A stretch of 8,098 bases of DNA from Candidatus Kaiserbacteria bacterium (GTDB lineage Bacteria > Patescibacteriota > Minisyncoccia > Phycocordibacterales > UBA918). Shown one piece after another: positions 1 to 6,263 of this stretch. The stretch's first letter is position 1. Each line of letters starts with the position of its first letter. The notes beneath the pieces were generated by a model that was not told where the DNA came from, made no database searches, and saw nothing but the letters and a program-made list of their open reading frames with translations. The translations under genes were made by a program, and so were the position numbers. The DNA lies in contig QKBW01000047.1 in the NCBI GenBank assembly GCA_003245875.1, positions 1 through 8,098 of the forward strand. The letters are read 5' to 3'.

Positions 1-173
1 AACTCCAAGCCATGTTCTTGGGCAAGAAAAAGACTGAGAAGATTGAGCTAATTGATGTCCGTGATTATGCTCGATTTGTACTTACTGAAGGTACGGTTTT
101 GGAACAGAGGTCGGTTCTCGAGTGTATAAATAGCGTGCTGGTTCTGCAGAATAGTCAGATTATGACCAAATAA
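1..173 (+). CDS. C-terminal fragment, serine recombinase-like tail (5' end outside window)
   Basis: An open frame runs in from the left edge (first full codon at 3) and stops with TAA at 171-173, giving the last 56 residues of a longer protein. The tail reads ...YARFVLTEGTVLEQRSVLECI... then NSVLVLQNSQIMTK. The pattern 'G-T-x-x-E-x-R-x-x-L-x-x-I/L-x-S-x-L-x-L-x-N/K-x-x-I' is what I know from the extreme C-terminus of large serine site-specific recombinases, especially those common in Patescibacteria. No catalytic part is visible, so the family call is an inference from a short tail. If correct, it marks a mobile-element gene beside the AT-rich block that follows. The promoter of the next gene overlaps its last codons. 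It could also be an unrelated conserved protein. Confidence 0.4.
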   Translation, partial: LQAMFLGKKKTEKIELIDVRDYARFVLTEGTVLEQRSVLECINSVLVLQNSQIMTK

Positions 174-191
174 AGAAGATTTTGGTATACT
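162..191 (+). promoter_or_regulatory. Extended -10 promoter for the alpha/beta hydrolase operon
   Basis: The -10 hexamer TATACT (186-191) is preceded by TG at 183-184, forming TGnTATACT. A partial -35, ATGACC (162-167), lies 18 bp upstream. Transcription would be expected to start about 7 nt after the -10, essentially on the ATG at 198, so the mRNA would be leaderless or nearly so. No Shine-Dalgarno sequence precedes that ATG, which agrees with this. Confidence 0.55.
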
Positions 192-197
192 GAGCTT

Positions 198-917
198 ATG
201 GAAATGATTAAAACAAATTCTTTTGAACTGGCGGTTGTCACCGCAGGTAATCCAAGTAGTGAACGTCTGATGCTTTGTCTACCGGGTCGTCTAGATACAA
301 AAGACTATGCTCATATTAAGAGTCACATGAACTTTTTTGCAGACAAAGGTTTCTTTACGGTATCTTTTGACCCACCTGGAACATGGGAAAGTGGTGGTGA
401 TATTTCTCTCTATACAACTCCAAATTATCTAACTGCAATTAACGAAATTATTGCTCACTTTGGCAATAAACCTACAGTTGCTCTGGGACATAGTAGAGGT
501 GGGACGATGGCTCTACTCGCAGGAGTAAATAATGAGTACGTGACACACATGATTGCTGTTATGTCACACTGGGGACCAAGTGGAAAACCAGAGACAAATG
601 AGGCAGTACATATTTCACACCGTGACCTCCCACCAGGAACCGAGCGTACAGCAGAACAAAAGGAATTCAGACTACCGATGAGTTACTTTGATGATCTTGC
701 AGACTACTCTGGTCTCGATGCTTGCGCTAAGCCGAAGTTATTTTTTGCGGGTACTGAAGATGTACTAGTTACTTTAGATGATGTGCAAGAAATGTTTGAT
801 TCTTCTGCTGAACCAAAGCAACTTATAAAGATAAATTCTGAACATGATTACCGTCTCCATCCTGAAGTAATTGATGAGGTGAATAAGAAAGCTGAGGAGT
901 TTTTATCAGCAGAATAA
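198..917 (+). CDS. Alpha/beta hydrolase (small serine hydrolase)
   Basis: The protein has 239 residues and no signal peptide or membrane segment, so it is probably cytosolic. The nucleophile elbow is GHSRG at residues 97-101 (Ser99), after a beta-strand VAL and before a small-residue helix. LCLPGR around 27-31 fits the oxyanion-loop strand. The acid is probably Asp188 in GTEDVLV and the histidine His216 in SEHDYR, both at normal spacing for the fold. These residues support an esterase or lipase-like hydrolase; the substrate cannot be read from the sequence. The start at 198 fits the upstream extended -10 promoter; Met3 is an alternative. It is the first of four closely spaced plus-strand genes and lies 10 nt before a second, dissimilar hydrolase. 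Composition is AT-rich compared with the right half of the window. Confidence 0.85.
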   Translation: MEMIKTNSFELAVVTAGNPSSERLMLCLPGRLDTKDYAHIKSHMNFFADKGFFTVSFDPPGTWESGGDISLYTTPNYLTAINEIIAHFGNKPTVALGHSRGGTMALLAGVNNEYVTHMIAVMSHWGPSGKPETNEAVHISHRDLPPGTERTAEQKEFRLPMSYFDDLADYSGLDACAKPKLFFAGTEDVLVTLDDVQEMFDSSAEPKQLIKINSEHDYRLHPEVIDEVNKKAEEFLSAE

Positions 918-927
918 TACAACATCT

Positions 928-1815
928 ATGAAAACCACCTTCAACAGAATATATACGCCAGACGGACTCGAATTACACGGTTTACTCTATGAACCAGATA
1001 ACGAAACAAAATCGGTTCTGGTCCATGTTCATGGTATGGGTGGCAACTTTTACGAAAACAATTTTTTAGACTTTGTTGCCAAAAAGCTAACTGATAACGG
1101 ATTTGCATTTTGTGTTTTCAATAACAGAGGTTGCGAGTTTCTTAAGGATACATATCGTATTGTAGACGGGAAAGAACCTGAGATGGTAAGAGTTGGTACT
1201 ACCTACGAAAAATTTGAAGAGTCTCTACTAGATATCAAAGCCTTTATTGATTTTGTAGAAGAACAAGGTTTTTCTGATATCCATCTATCTGGTCACAGTC
1301 TAGGGTGTCCAAAGGTCGCGTATTATATGGCGGAGACGAATGACAATCGAATCAAATCACTTCTTCTATTATCTCCATCAGACATGCTTGGATTGGTGCG
1401 TTCAAACAGAGAACAGTTTGAAAAAGAAATCACTGAAGCCAAGAAATTGGTTGCTGAGAATAAGGGAGATACAATTTTGTCTGAATGGGTTTGGGGCGAA
1501 TATCCAGTGAGTGCTAACACTTACTTGAGTTTGTTTGATGACAACGCTAAAGATGCTATTTTTAATTTTTATAATCCAGAGGATAAGTTGGAAACTTTAG
1601 GAAAAATTACAGTACCCACCTATGCTGTTATGGGTACTAAAGATGATGCTCTCGTAGTTCCAATCGAGGAAACATTTTCACGATTAGAAACTGCGTTGAG
1701 CTCAAGTCCAAAGAAAAGAACAGAGGTCTTAGGAGACGCCAATCATGGCTATCGTGGACATGAGCAAGAGATTGCAGATGCGGTGGCGGGTTGGTTAAAT
1801 GAAGTAAGGTCTTAG
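928..1815 (+). CDS. Alpha/beta hydrolase (DUF1749-like/serine aminopeptidase-like)
   Basis: This 295-residue cytosolic hydrolase has a complete-looking catalytic apparatus. The oxyanion motif HGMGGN is at residues 35-40, the nucleophile elbow GHSLG at 122-126 (Ser124), the acid Asp239 or Asp240 in GTKDDALV, and the histidine His273 in ANHGYRG. A lid-like insertion (about 150-225) is rich in charged residues and helices. The HGMGGNFYEN stretch recalls DUF1749-type hydrolases, but the exact subfamily and substrate are uncertain. It starts 10 nt after the preceding hydrolase and ends 7 nt before the NIF3-like gene, so it is almost certainly cotranscribed. Apart from the catalytic motifs it shows little similarity to the upstream hydrolase, so the pair is not a recent tandem duplication. 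No clear Shine-Dalgarno precedes the ATG. Confidence 0.85.
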   Translation: MKTTFNRIYTPDGLELHGLLYEPDNETKSVLVHVHGMGGNFYENNFLDFVAKKLTDNGFAFCVFNNRGCEFLKDTYRIVDGKEPEMVRVGTTYEKFEESLLDIKAFIDFVEEQGFSDIHLSGHSLGCPKVAYYMAETNDNRIKSLLLLSPSDMLGLVRSNREQFEKEITEAKKLVAENKGDTILSEWVWGEYPVSANTYLSLFDDNAKDAIFNFYNPEDKLETLGKITVPTYAVMGTKDDALVVPIEETFSRLETALSSSPKKRTEVLGDANHGYRGHEQEIADAVAGWLNEVRS

Positions 1816-1822
1816 ATAGGAT

Positions 1823-2149
1823 ATGGAATTTAGTGAAAACGTAAAAGTATGGGTAACCTGCCCTGAAGAAGTGGTAAGAAATATTCAGAATGGGTTGGGT
1901 GAGGCTGGCATTAGCACAATCGGTAACTATACGCACTGTAGTTTTGTGACAAAGGGTAAGGGTTACTTCAAACCAAATAAAGACGCCCAACCGCATGTAG
2001 GTGAAGTAGACAAATTAGAGGAAGTGGACGAGGTAGTTTTAGAGTTCGTCTGTCATAAGGACCAATTATCACTTGCAAAAGAAATAATCAATAGCAGACA
2101 TCCATATGAGGAAGTTGCCCTAGATGTATTTCCGATGTTAGATATATGA
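1823..2149 (+). CDS. Stand-alone NIF3/YqfO-type CutA-like domain protein
   Basis: The 108-residue protein matches the small domain that in YqfO-type NIF3 proteins is inserted in the middle of the metal-binding core (a PII/CutA-like ferredoxin fold). Visible signatures are IGNYTHCSF at 33-41, GKGYFKP at 45-51, QPHVG at 56-60, and the closing HPYEEVALDVFPM at 93-105. In full-length NIF3 proteins the core provides the dinuclear metal site; that core is absent here, so a metal-dependent hydrolase role is not supported. Stand-alone copies are known in many bacteria and their function is not settled; trimer formation and small-ligand sensing are plausible by fold. Its stop codon overlaps the next start (ATGA at 2146-2149), which suggests translational coupling with the peptidase-like gene. 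Confidence 0.8.
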   Translation: MEFSENVKVWVTCPEEVVRNIQNGLGEAGISTIGNYTHCSFVTKGKGYFKPNKDAQPHVGEVDKLEEVDEVVLEFVCHKDQLSLAKEIINSRHPYEEVALDVFPMLDI

Positions 2150-2604
2150 AAGATAATATAGGCAACACCATCTTGTTAGTCGCCTTTAAGAATACGATTG
2201 CAGAGAAGGTGGTCGCGGATTTGCCTTTCAAAAATTTAATTATCGAGTCATCACACACATCTATAGATGATTTAATGCAGGTGATAAGAAATTTTAACTA
2301 TGTTATTGGGTTAGGTGAATACTCTGGTAAAGACCAAAACAAGTTACGAATAGAAACTAAATGTAATAAAAAATTTCGTAACCAAGAAATCAAAAACAGC
2401 GAAAGGTTAGACATCGACCAAATTTTGCCAGTGACTTTAAACTCTAAATACAGCACAGGTATAGGTAATTCTTGGTGTAACTTACTATCTGTTCGAGTAT
2501 TAAACTCAAATTTTAGAGGTAAATATGCATTTATTCACATCCCAAAAACAATAGACCCTGTTTCTGCAAAATCCGAAATAAAGACCCTTATTGGAGAACT
2601 TTAG
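2146..2604 (+). CDS. Shortened pyroglutamyl-peptidase-like (family C15) protein
   Basis: The 152-residue protein resembles pyrrolidone-carboxylate peptidase, which removes N-terminal pyroglutamate from peptides. A candidate triad can be placed: Glu70 in LRIETKCNKKF (compare VTLEKCGHNK in animal enzymes), Cys111 in STGIGNSWCN (compare SAGTYLCN), and His131 in YAFIHIP (compare the FIHVP strand). Family members are usually about 200-215 residues. This one is shorter, both at the N-terminus, where the GFxPFGG loop is not recognisable after ILLVAF, and between Glu and Cys (41 residues rather than roughly 60). It may be a minimal enzyme or a derived, non-catalytic relative. Translation probably couples to the NIF3-like gene through the ATGA overlap. 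It is the last gene of the operon; a perfect hairpin begins 10 nt after its stop. The coding region is very AT-rich. Confidence 0.65.
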   Translation: MKDNIGNTILLVAFKNTIAEKVVADLPFKNLIIESSHTSIDDLMQVIRNFNYVIGLGEYSGKDQNKLRIETKCNKKFRNQEIKNSERLDIDQILPVTLNSKYSTGIGNSWCNLLSVRVLNSNFRGKYAFIHIPKTIDPVSAKSEIKTLIGEL

Positions 2605-2614
2605 ATGTAAGATT

Positions 2615-2653
2615 CAAACAAAAACAGTCTCATATTGAGACTGTTTTTGTTTG
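2615..2653. terminator. Perfect 18-bp hairpin, bidirectional terminator
   Basis: Arms 2615-2632 and 2636-2653 are exact reverse complements with the 3-nt loop TAT. The core CAGTCTCA/TGAGACTG is flanked by A5 on the left arm and T5 on the right arm. Both strands therefore read stem-then-T-tract. It sits 10 nt after the end of the hydrolase operon (plus) and about 45 nt beyond the tRNA 3' end (minus), so it can terminate both converging transcripts. Confidence 0.85.
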
Positions 2654-2688
2654 CTAGTTCTCGACCCTTCTCGAGTGCTCGAACTAGC
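2653..2688. repeat. Inverted repeat with three spaced CTCGA units next to the tRNA 3' end
   Basis: GCTAGTTC (2653-2660) and GAACTAGC (2681-2688) are exact 8-bp inverted arms. The 20-nt interior contains TTCTCGA at 2658-2664 and again exactly 10 bp later at 2668-2674, and a third CTCGA at 2678-2682. On the minus strand CTCGA/TCGAG can form an inner 5-bp stem. There is no T-tract. The element lies 8 bp from the encoded CCA end of the tRNA. It could be a processing structure, or part of a recombinase attachment site. The function is unknown; the repeat itself is directly visible. Confidence 0.6.
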
Positions 2689-2696
2689 TCTCTAAT

Positions 2697-2771
2697 TGGT
2701 GACCCTACCGGGAATCGAACCCGGGTTACCGCCGTGAGAGGGCGATGTCCTAGCCGCTAGACGATAGGGCC
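2697..2771 (-). tRNA. tRNA-Glu (anticodon CTC)
   Basis: The minus strand forms a complete cloverleaf. The acceptor stem GGCCCTA/TAGGGTC has one G-U pair, the D-arm contains TCTAGCGGCTAGGA, and the anticodon stem TCGCC/GGCGG carries the loop CTCTCAC (anticodon CTC at 2736-2738). The variable loop is TAAC, and the T-arm CCGGG-TTCGATT-CCCGG is perfect. The discriminator is A, followed by an encoded CCA (2697-2699). The body closely follows bacterial tRNA-Glu, including the CTCTCACGGCGG segment. It decodes GAG. Its 3' end faces the AT-rich left block, the usual orientation for tRNA genes used as integration sites. Confidence 0.95.
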
Positions 2772-2827
2772 AATTCTTTTTTTATTTCTTCTCCCCTGCC
2801 TTATTTTCACGTAAAAACGTGCTCATA

Positions 2828-2855
2828 GTTATAGCAAATTTTCGCGAAAGCGCAA
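2828..2855 (-). promoter_or_regulatory. Putative tRNA-Glu promoter
   Basis: Reading the minus strand, TTGCGC (2855-2850) is followed after 16 bp by TATAAC (2833-2828) with TG one base before it (extended -10, TGCTATAAC). Expected initiation near 2821 would give a roughly 50-nt 5' leader before the mature tRNA. That leader contains a short hairpin CACGT-TTTT-ACGTG (2821-2808). The spacer holds the palindrome TTCGCGAA (2841-2848). Confidence 0.5.
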
Positions 2856-2874
2856 TGGAACAAACTAGCAATGA

Positions 2875-2903
2875 TTGACACTATGTAGGTGTGTATTATA
2901 TTT
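2875..2903 (+). promoter_or_regulatory. Sigma70-type promoter of the small orphan gene
   Basis: TTGACA (2875-2880, perfect -35) is followed after exactly 17 bp by TATATT (2898-2903, 5/6 match to the -10). Initiation is expected near 2910, only about 7 nt before the ATG at 2917. It is the best-matching -35 in the window and diverges from the tRNA promoter. Because it includes the TTG at 2875, that TTG is promoter sequence, not a start codon. Confidence 0.75.
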
Positions 2904-2916
2904 CCTAGCAGAAGCA

Positions 2917-3195
2917 ATGGAGGAGATCTTGATTCCCCACGATTTGGGGCCTATCCCCTTTTTTTCGCTCATAGGTAATGAGTTGCCAATCTTGGTATTA
3001 GAGACAACGGCCCGTCTATCTTGCTGCGGCGAGGTCATCACTACGACCGAACCGGTGGCCTTTGCCTTGCTGACAAATTTCCGTAAAGTCAAGGCAGTGC
3101 GGATCGAAAGCAACGTGGCTGAGGACGGCTTCTACGTTCTGCTTGACGACCTCGTTGGCGAGTATGAGGACGAGAATGGGGATGAAGACGATTGA
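2917..3195 (+). CDS. Hypothetical 92-residue acidic protein
   Basis: I do not recognise this protein. It begins MEEILIPHDL, has a hydrophobic N-terminal half (PIPFFSLIG, ELPILVLE at 12-30), a CysCys pair at 36-37, a basic patch FRKVKAVRIE (55-64) and a strongly acidic tail from about residue 77 to the end (GEYEDENGDEDD). No signal peptide or clear membrane helix is seen. The ATG at 2917 is chosen because it lies just downstream of a good promoter; an in-frame TTG at 2875 is the -35 box itself. It has its own promoter and a strong terminator, and its base composition is like the right block, so it is probably a real single-gene unit. It converges with murF. No Shine-Dalgarno sequence is visible, and the predicted leader is only about 7 nt. 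Confidence 0.65.
   Translation: MEEILIPHDLGPIPFFSLIGNELPILVLETTARLSCCGEVITTTEPVAFALLTNFRKVKAVRIESNVAEDGFYVLLDDLVGEYEDENGDEDD
2946..2965 (+). other. Terminator-like hairpin plus T7 inside the small orphan gene
   Basis: GGGG (2946-2949), loop CCTAT, CCCC (2955-2958), then seven T (2959-2965) lie within codons 10-17 of the 92-residue gene. The stem is only 4 bp but all G-C and directly followed by a T-tract. It could cause partial early termination or polymerase slippage. The same bases encode G-P-I-P-F-F-S, so it may be a coincidence of codon choice. Confidence 0.3.
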
Positions 3196-3202
3196 AGCGC
3201 GA

Positions 3203-3240
3203 GGGCGCAGCGGAACTTGTTTCCGCTGCGCCCGATTTTT
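3203..3240 (+). terminator. Strong intrinsic terminator of the orphan gene
   Basis: A 13-bp perfect stem, GGGCGCAGCGGAA (3203-3215) with TTCCGCTGCGCCC (3221-3233), has a 5-nt loop CTTGT and is followed by GATTTTT. It begins 7 nt after the orphan stop codon. On the minus strand the same hairpin follows the murF stop but is followed by TCGCGCTTC, not a T-run, so it is oriented for the plus strand; it may still protect the 3' end of the murF mRNA. Confidence 0.85.
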
Positions 3241-4528
3241 ATCTCATCTGCCACGCCACATCTTGGCGGACCAGAAGCTCGGGGGCTTTGTCCGGCTCAG
3301 CCATGAGCTCTAAGACGAGCTTTTCTGCGCGTATACCCTGCGAGGCTTTTACCAAGATCATATCCCCGGGACGGATCAAGGTTTGCAGTTCGTTAGCGGC
3401 TCGTTCTACCGTATCGTACTGCAGAATATTCTTCTCGCTCATGCCATGCTCGAGTGCGCCTTCAGCAATTTTGCGTGAGCGCACCCCGATGGTCACCAAC
3501 ATACCGGCACACTCCGGTACTAAGGCACCTAGCTTTTCGTGTTCTTCGACTGAAAACTGCCCGAGCTCCAACATGTCCCCCAAGACCGCTATTTTGCGTT
3601 TGTGGCCATGTAACTCCTTTAAGGTGAGCAATGCACGCTCGGCGGCCACCGGTGAAGAGTTGTAGGTGTCATCGAGCAAGAGAGTCTCTTTAAGACCGGG
3701 GATGATGCGCATACGTCCGGCTGGAGGCACGTACTCGGCCAGGTGTGCAGCCGCTGCCGACATCGACACCTTGAAGAGGTCACCCACCGCCACCGCGGCA
3801 GTATAATTGTATGCTTGCTGCACACCGAGTGAGCCACGCACAGAAAGGCGTACGTTGGTGTCAGCATGGGTCAGCAAGAATTCGAGTCCTGCTGGCACAC
3901 CATCTTCATACACCACCGTATCGGCAGAAGCAGTAAAGTCTGAAAGTGAGTACCTGCTATAGCCGACCGATCGCTGTCGTACCCCCTCTATGAGCTCACG
4001 CACTCGTTCGTCATCATTGTTGTATACCAAAACACCATCCGGGCGAAGCGCCTTGACCAACTCCATCTTTTCAGCTACCACAGCCTCGGGCGAAGCGAAG
4101 AACTCCACGTGCACCGGTACATCAGGCAAGCGGGTCAATACCACTACTTCAGGCTTGATCCACTTGGTGAGTTTTGCCATATCACCCGGACGATCAACGC
4201 CCATTTCGAGCACCAAAAGCTCAGGATACTCTTTGGAAAACAATGCACGATAGGCCCCATCAGAGATATTCTTCAACCACAACCACGGACTATTCCACGC
4301 ACTCTGCAAACCGAGAATGGTCAGCGGTACCCCAAGATCAGAGTTAAAACTTTTTTCACTCTTACGGGCACGGTAGGTATGCTTGACAACGGCAAAGATG
4401 GCGTCCTTAGTGGATGTTTTACCCACACTGCCGGTAACCGCAATTATCATTGGTTTATGTCGCCGCAGAAGTACTTTGGCTTCGAGTGTAAGTAAGGCAA
4501 CAACGATCTGCTTGAGCATATGTTTCAT
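3239..4528 (-). CDS. murF: MurF-type UDP-MurNAc-tripeptide--D-Ala-D-Ala ligase, short N-terminus
   Basis: This cytosolic ATP-dependent Mur ligase adds D-Ala-D-Ala to the UDP-MurNAc tripeptide, the last cytoplasmic step before lipid I. In its 429 residues are the P-loop VTGSVGKTST at 31-40 (Lys37), LEMGVDRPGDM at 107-117, the HVEFF...AEKMELV segment whose Lys154 fits the position of the carbamylated lysine, NNDDE at 170-174, AYNYTAA at 239-245, GRMR at 271-274, DDTYNSSP at 286-293, LGDMLELG at 316-323 and KASQGIRAEK at 394-403. These cover the central ATPase and C-terminal domains. The usual N-terminal UDP-binding domain of about 80-100 residues is missing; only about 27 residues, a hydrophobic and basic helix, precede the P-loop. 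It starts 1 nt after the ftsI stop (Met4 is an alternative) and ends the dcw operon. A MurT-like role is possible but murF fits the context better. Confidence 0.88.
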   Translation of the reverse strand: MKHMLKQIVVALLTLEAKVLLRRHKPMIIAVTGSVGKTSTKDAIFAVVKHTYRARKSEKSFNSDLGVPLTILGLQSAWNSPWLWLKNISDGAYRALFSKEYPELLVLEMGVDRPGDMAKLTKWIKPEVVVLTRLPDVPVHVEFFASPEAVVAEKMELVKALRPDGVLVYNNDDERVRELIEGVRQRSVGYSRYSLSDFTASADTVVYEDGVPAGLEFLLTHADTNVRLSVRGSLGVQQAYNYTAAVAVGDLFKVSMSAAAAHLAEYVPPAGRMRIIPGLKETLLLDDTYNSSPVAAERALLTLKELHGHKRKIAVLGDMLELGQFSVEEHEKLGALVPECAGMLVTIGVRSRKIAEGALEHGMSEKNILQYDTVERAANELQTLIRPGDMILVKASQGIRAEKLVLELMAEPDKAPELLVRQDVAWQMR

Positions 4529-4529
4529 A

Positions 4530-6263
4530 CTATCGGTCAGGTGGAATAGCGTAATAATTGATCAAAAACTTTGTAATATCCATAAAGGTCTCGGTGAGCG
4601 TCTCCGACGCGTACTGCACTCCCTTTGGTTCTACAGTATACAGGAAAACGATGAATTTGGGGTCGTAAGACGGAAAATAACCGAAGAATGAGTGCAAATA
4701 GCGGTCGTCATAATAGCCACCCTGTGGATCGGCGATTTGGGCCGTACCGGTCTTGGCAGCCACTGAATAATCAGGCAACTTGACCGTACCATTACGCAGT
4801 GCCTTGTCTACCACGGTAGTCAGCATACGAGAAATGGTTTCACTGGTCTGTGCGCTAAAGATCTGCTCACCCTGTGGGTATGAAATTTCCTTTTCAGTGC
4901 CGTCGTCATACACAACCTTGGAAGCCATGTGAGGCGTCACCAAGTAACCACCATTACCAAGTGTCGCCAATGCACGAACGGTTTCTACCGGCGTCATAGC
5001 AATACCTTGTCCAAAAGATGCGGTGGCGTATTCGACATCACGTGGTGACTGCAGGTTTTGCACCAAACCATGTGCCTCGTTCGGAAGATCAATGCCTGTC
5101 TCACTACCCAACTGGAGTTTAGTGAAATAGTCACGAAACTTATCCTTGCCCATGGTACGCACCACAAAAGAAACACCGGTATTGAGTGATTGGTTGAGAA
5201 CCTCCTGCATCGGAACGACACCGCGAGCGCGATGGTCGTAGTTACAGACCCTAAAGCCGTCAAGCTCCAAACAACCTGGGTCGTCATAGGTGGTCGACGG
5301 TGTTACCGCACCTGCATCAAGACCCGAGGCCATAGTCAATGGCTTGATGATCGAACCCATTTCATACACATTCTCAACCAAAGGATTGCGAAAATCTTCG
5401 ATCGGCACATCCTTGCGATCATTAAGATTGAAGGCTGGCACAACATCCATGGCATAAATAGCACCCGTCTTTGGATCCATGATAATGCCACCGGTAAGAT
5501 TACTCTGCCATTTGTCTTGTGCCGTCTGTAGTTCATTTTGAAGCATACGCGCCACCGTTGGTTCAATGGTAGTGACCACACTACCAGGCTTGTTTGACTC
5601 TGAAACTTCTTCTTCAGGAGCGGTCAGATTAGCAAATATCTCCGCAAAAAAGTTCACCGAGAGACGATTGGGGTCGCGGCTGAGGATGTTGTCATATGAT
5701 CGCTCCAAGCCATAACTCCCAACCGGCTGCGTGCTGCCATCAAGATATGAAGTAAAGCCGACAGTTCTCGCTGCCACTGTATCGCCTGGATAATAACGCC
5801 ATTGCGTACGATAGAGGGAAACACCCGGCAAGGTTTTGGTATCAATATTTTGTGCAACCTCTTCCGGTACTGTTGAATCAAGCTCAACGTACGTACGGTC
5901 TGGCTTGGTCGCGCGAGCAACACAAAGTTCAATATCGAGTGTCAGATGCTGAGCTAGCTGCTCACACTCTGTCTGGGCATCTTCGACCGCTGTAGGATCA
6001 GCTGCCAATACATACCCCGATTCAATTGCCGCCCCTGACACCAGTTCCCCTTCCTTAGTAGTAAAGAAGATACTGCCACGATCATAAATATCGCGCACTG
6101 TATGCACATACTGACGCGTCGCTTTCTCCACATAGACTGAATGCTGATTGATCTGCAAATAGTAACAGCGGGCAATTAACAAAAGAGCAAGCGCGATGAT
6201 CGCGCTTGTGAGAATACGAATACGACGAATGGCCAACGCCCGCATGCCCATATTACTGACCAT
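4530..6263 (-). CDS. ftsI: Septal peptidoglycan transpeptidase FtsI/PBP2-type (class B PBP)
   Basis: The 577-residue bitopic membrane protein cross-links peptidoglycan, most likely at the division septum. A basic N-terminus (RALAIRRIRI) is followed by a membrane helix at about 17-32, then the dimerisation/pedestal region starting near RGSIFF (62-67) and containing GLERSYD at 185-191. The transpeptidase domain runs from about 255 to 570 with all three motifs: SIIK at 304-307 (acyl-serine Ser304), SLN at 359-361 and KTGT at 504-507. GGIIMDPKTGAIYAM (258-272) is the usual domain entry. No PASTA domains are present. The ATG at 6263 overlaps the end of ftsL by 11 nt; Met5 (6251), directly after the ftsL stop, is an equally plausible start. 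The position after ftsL in a dcw cluster supports FtsI over other class B PBPs. Confidence 0.93.
   Translation of the reverse strand: MVSNMGMRALAIRRIRILTSAIIALALLLIARCYYLQINQHSVYVEKATRQYVHTVRDIYDRGSIFFTTKEGELVSGAAIESGYVLAADPTAVEDAQTECEQLAQHLTLDIELCVARATKPDRTYVELDSTVPEEVAQNIDTKTLPGVSLYRTQWRYYPGDTVAARTVGFTSYLDGSTQPVGSYGLERSYDNILSRDPNRLSVNFFAEIFANLTAPEEEVSESNKPGSVVTTIEPTVARMLQNELQTAQDKWQSNLTGGIIMDPKTGAIYAMDVVPAFNLNDRKDVPIEDFRNPLVENVYEMGSIIKPLTMASGLDAGAVTPSTTYDDPGCLELDGFRVCNYDHRARGVVPMQEVLNQSLNTGVSFVVRTMGKDKFRDYFTKLQLGSETGIDLPNEAHGLVQNLQSPRDVEYATASFGQGIAMTPVETVRALATLGNGGYLVTPHMASKVVYDDGTEKEISYPQGEQIFSAQTSETISRMLTTVVDKALRNGTVKLPDYSVAAKTGTAQIADPQGGYYDDRYLHSFFGYFPSYDPKFIVFLYTVEPKGVQYASETLTETFMDITKFLINYYAIPPDR

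Noticed and set aside
198..1815. Tandem duplication of the two alpha/beta hydrolases
   Set aside because: They share only the fold motifs; lengths, oxyanion regions and lid segments differ, so they are not recent paralogues.
2875..2916. TTG start at 2875 for the orphan gene
   Set aside because: The TTG is the first triplet of a perfect TTGACA -35 box with a 17-bp-spaced -10, so it would lie upstream of the transcript.
3192..3665. Plus-strand ORF of 157 codons antisense to murF
   Set aside because: It is a shadow of murF; serine-rich, low-complexity translation with no motif, and it starts inside the orphan gene's stop region and terminator.
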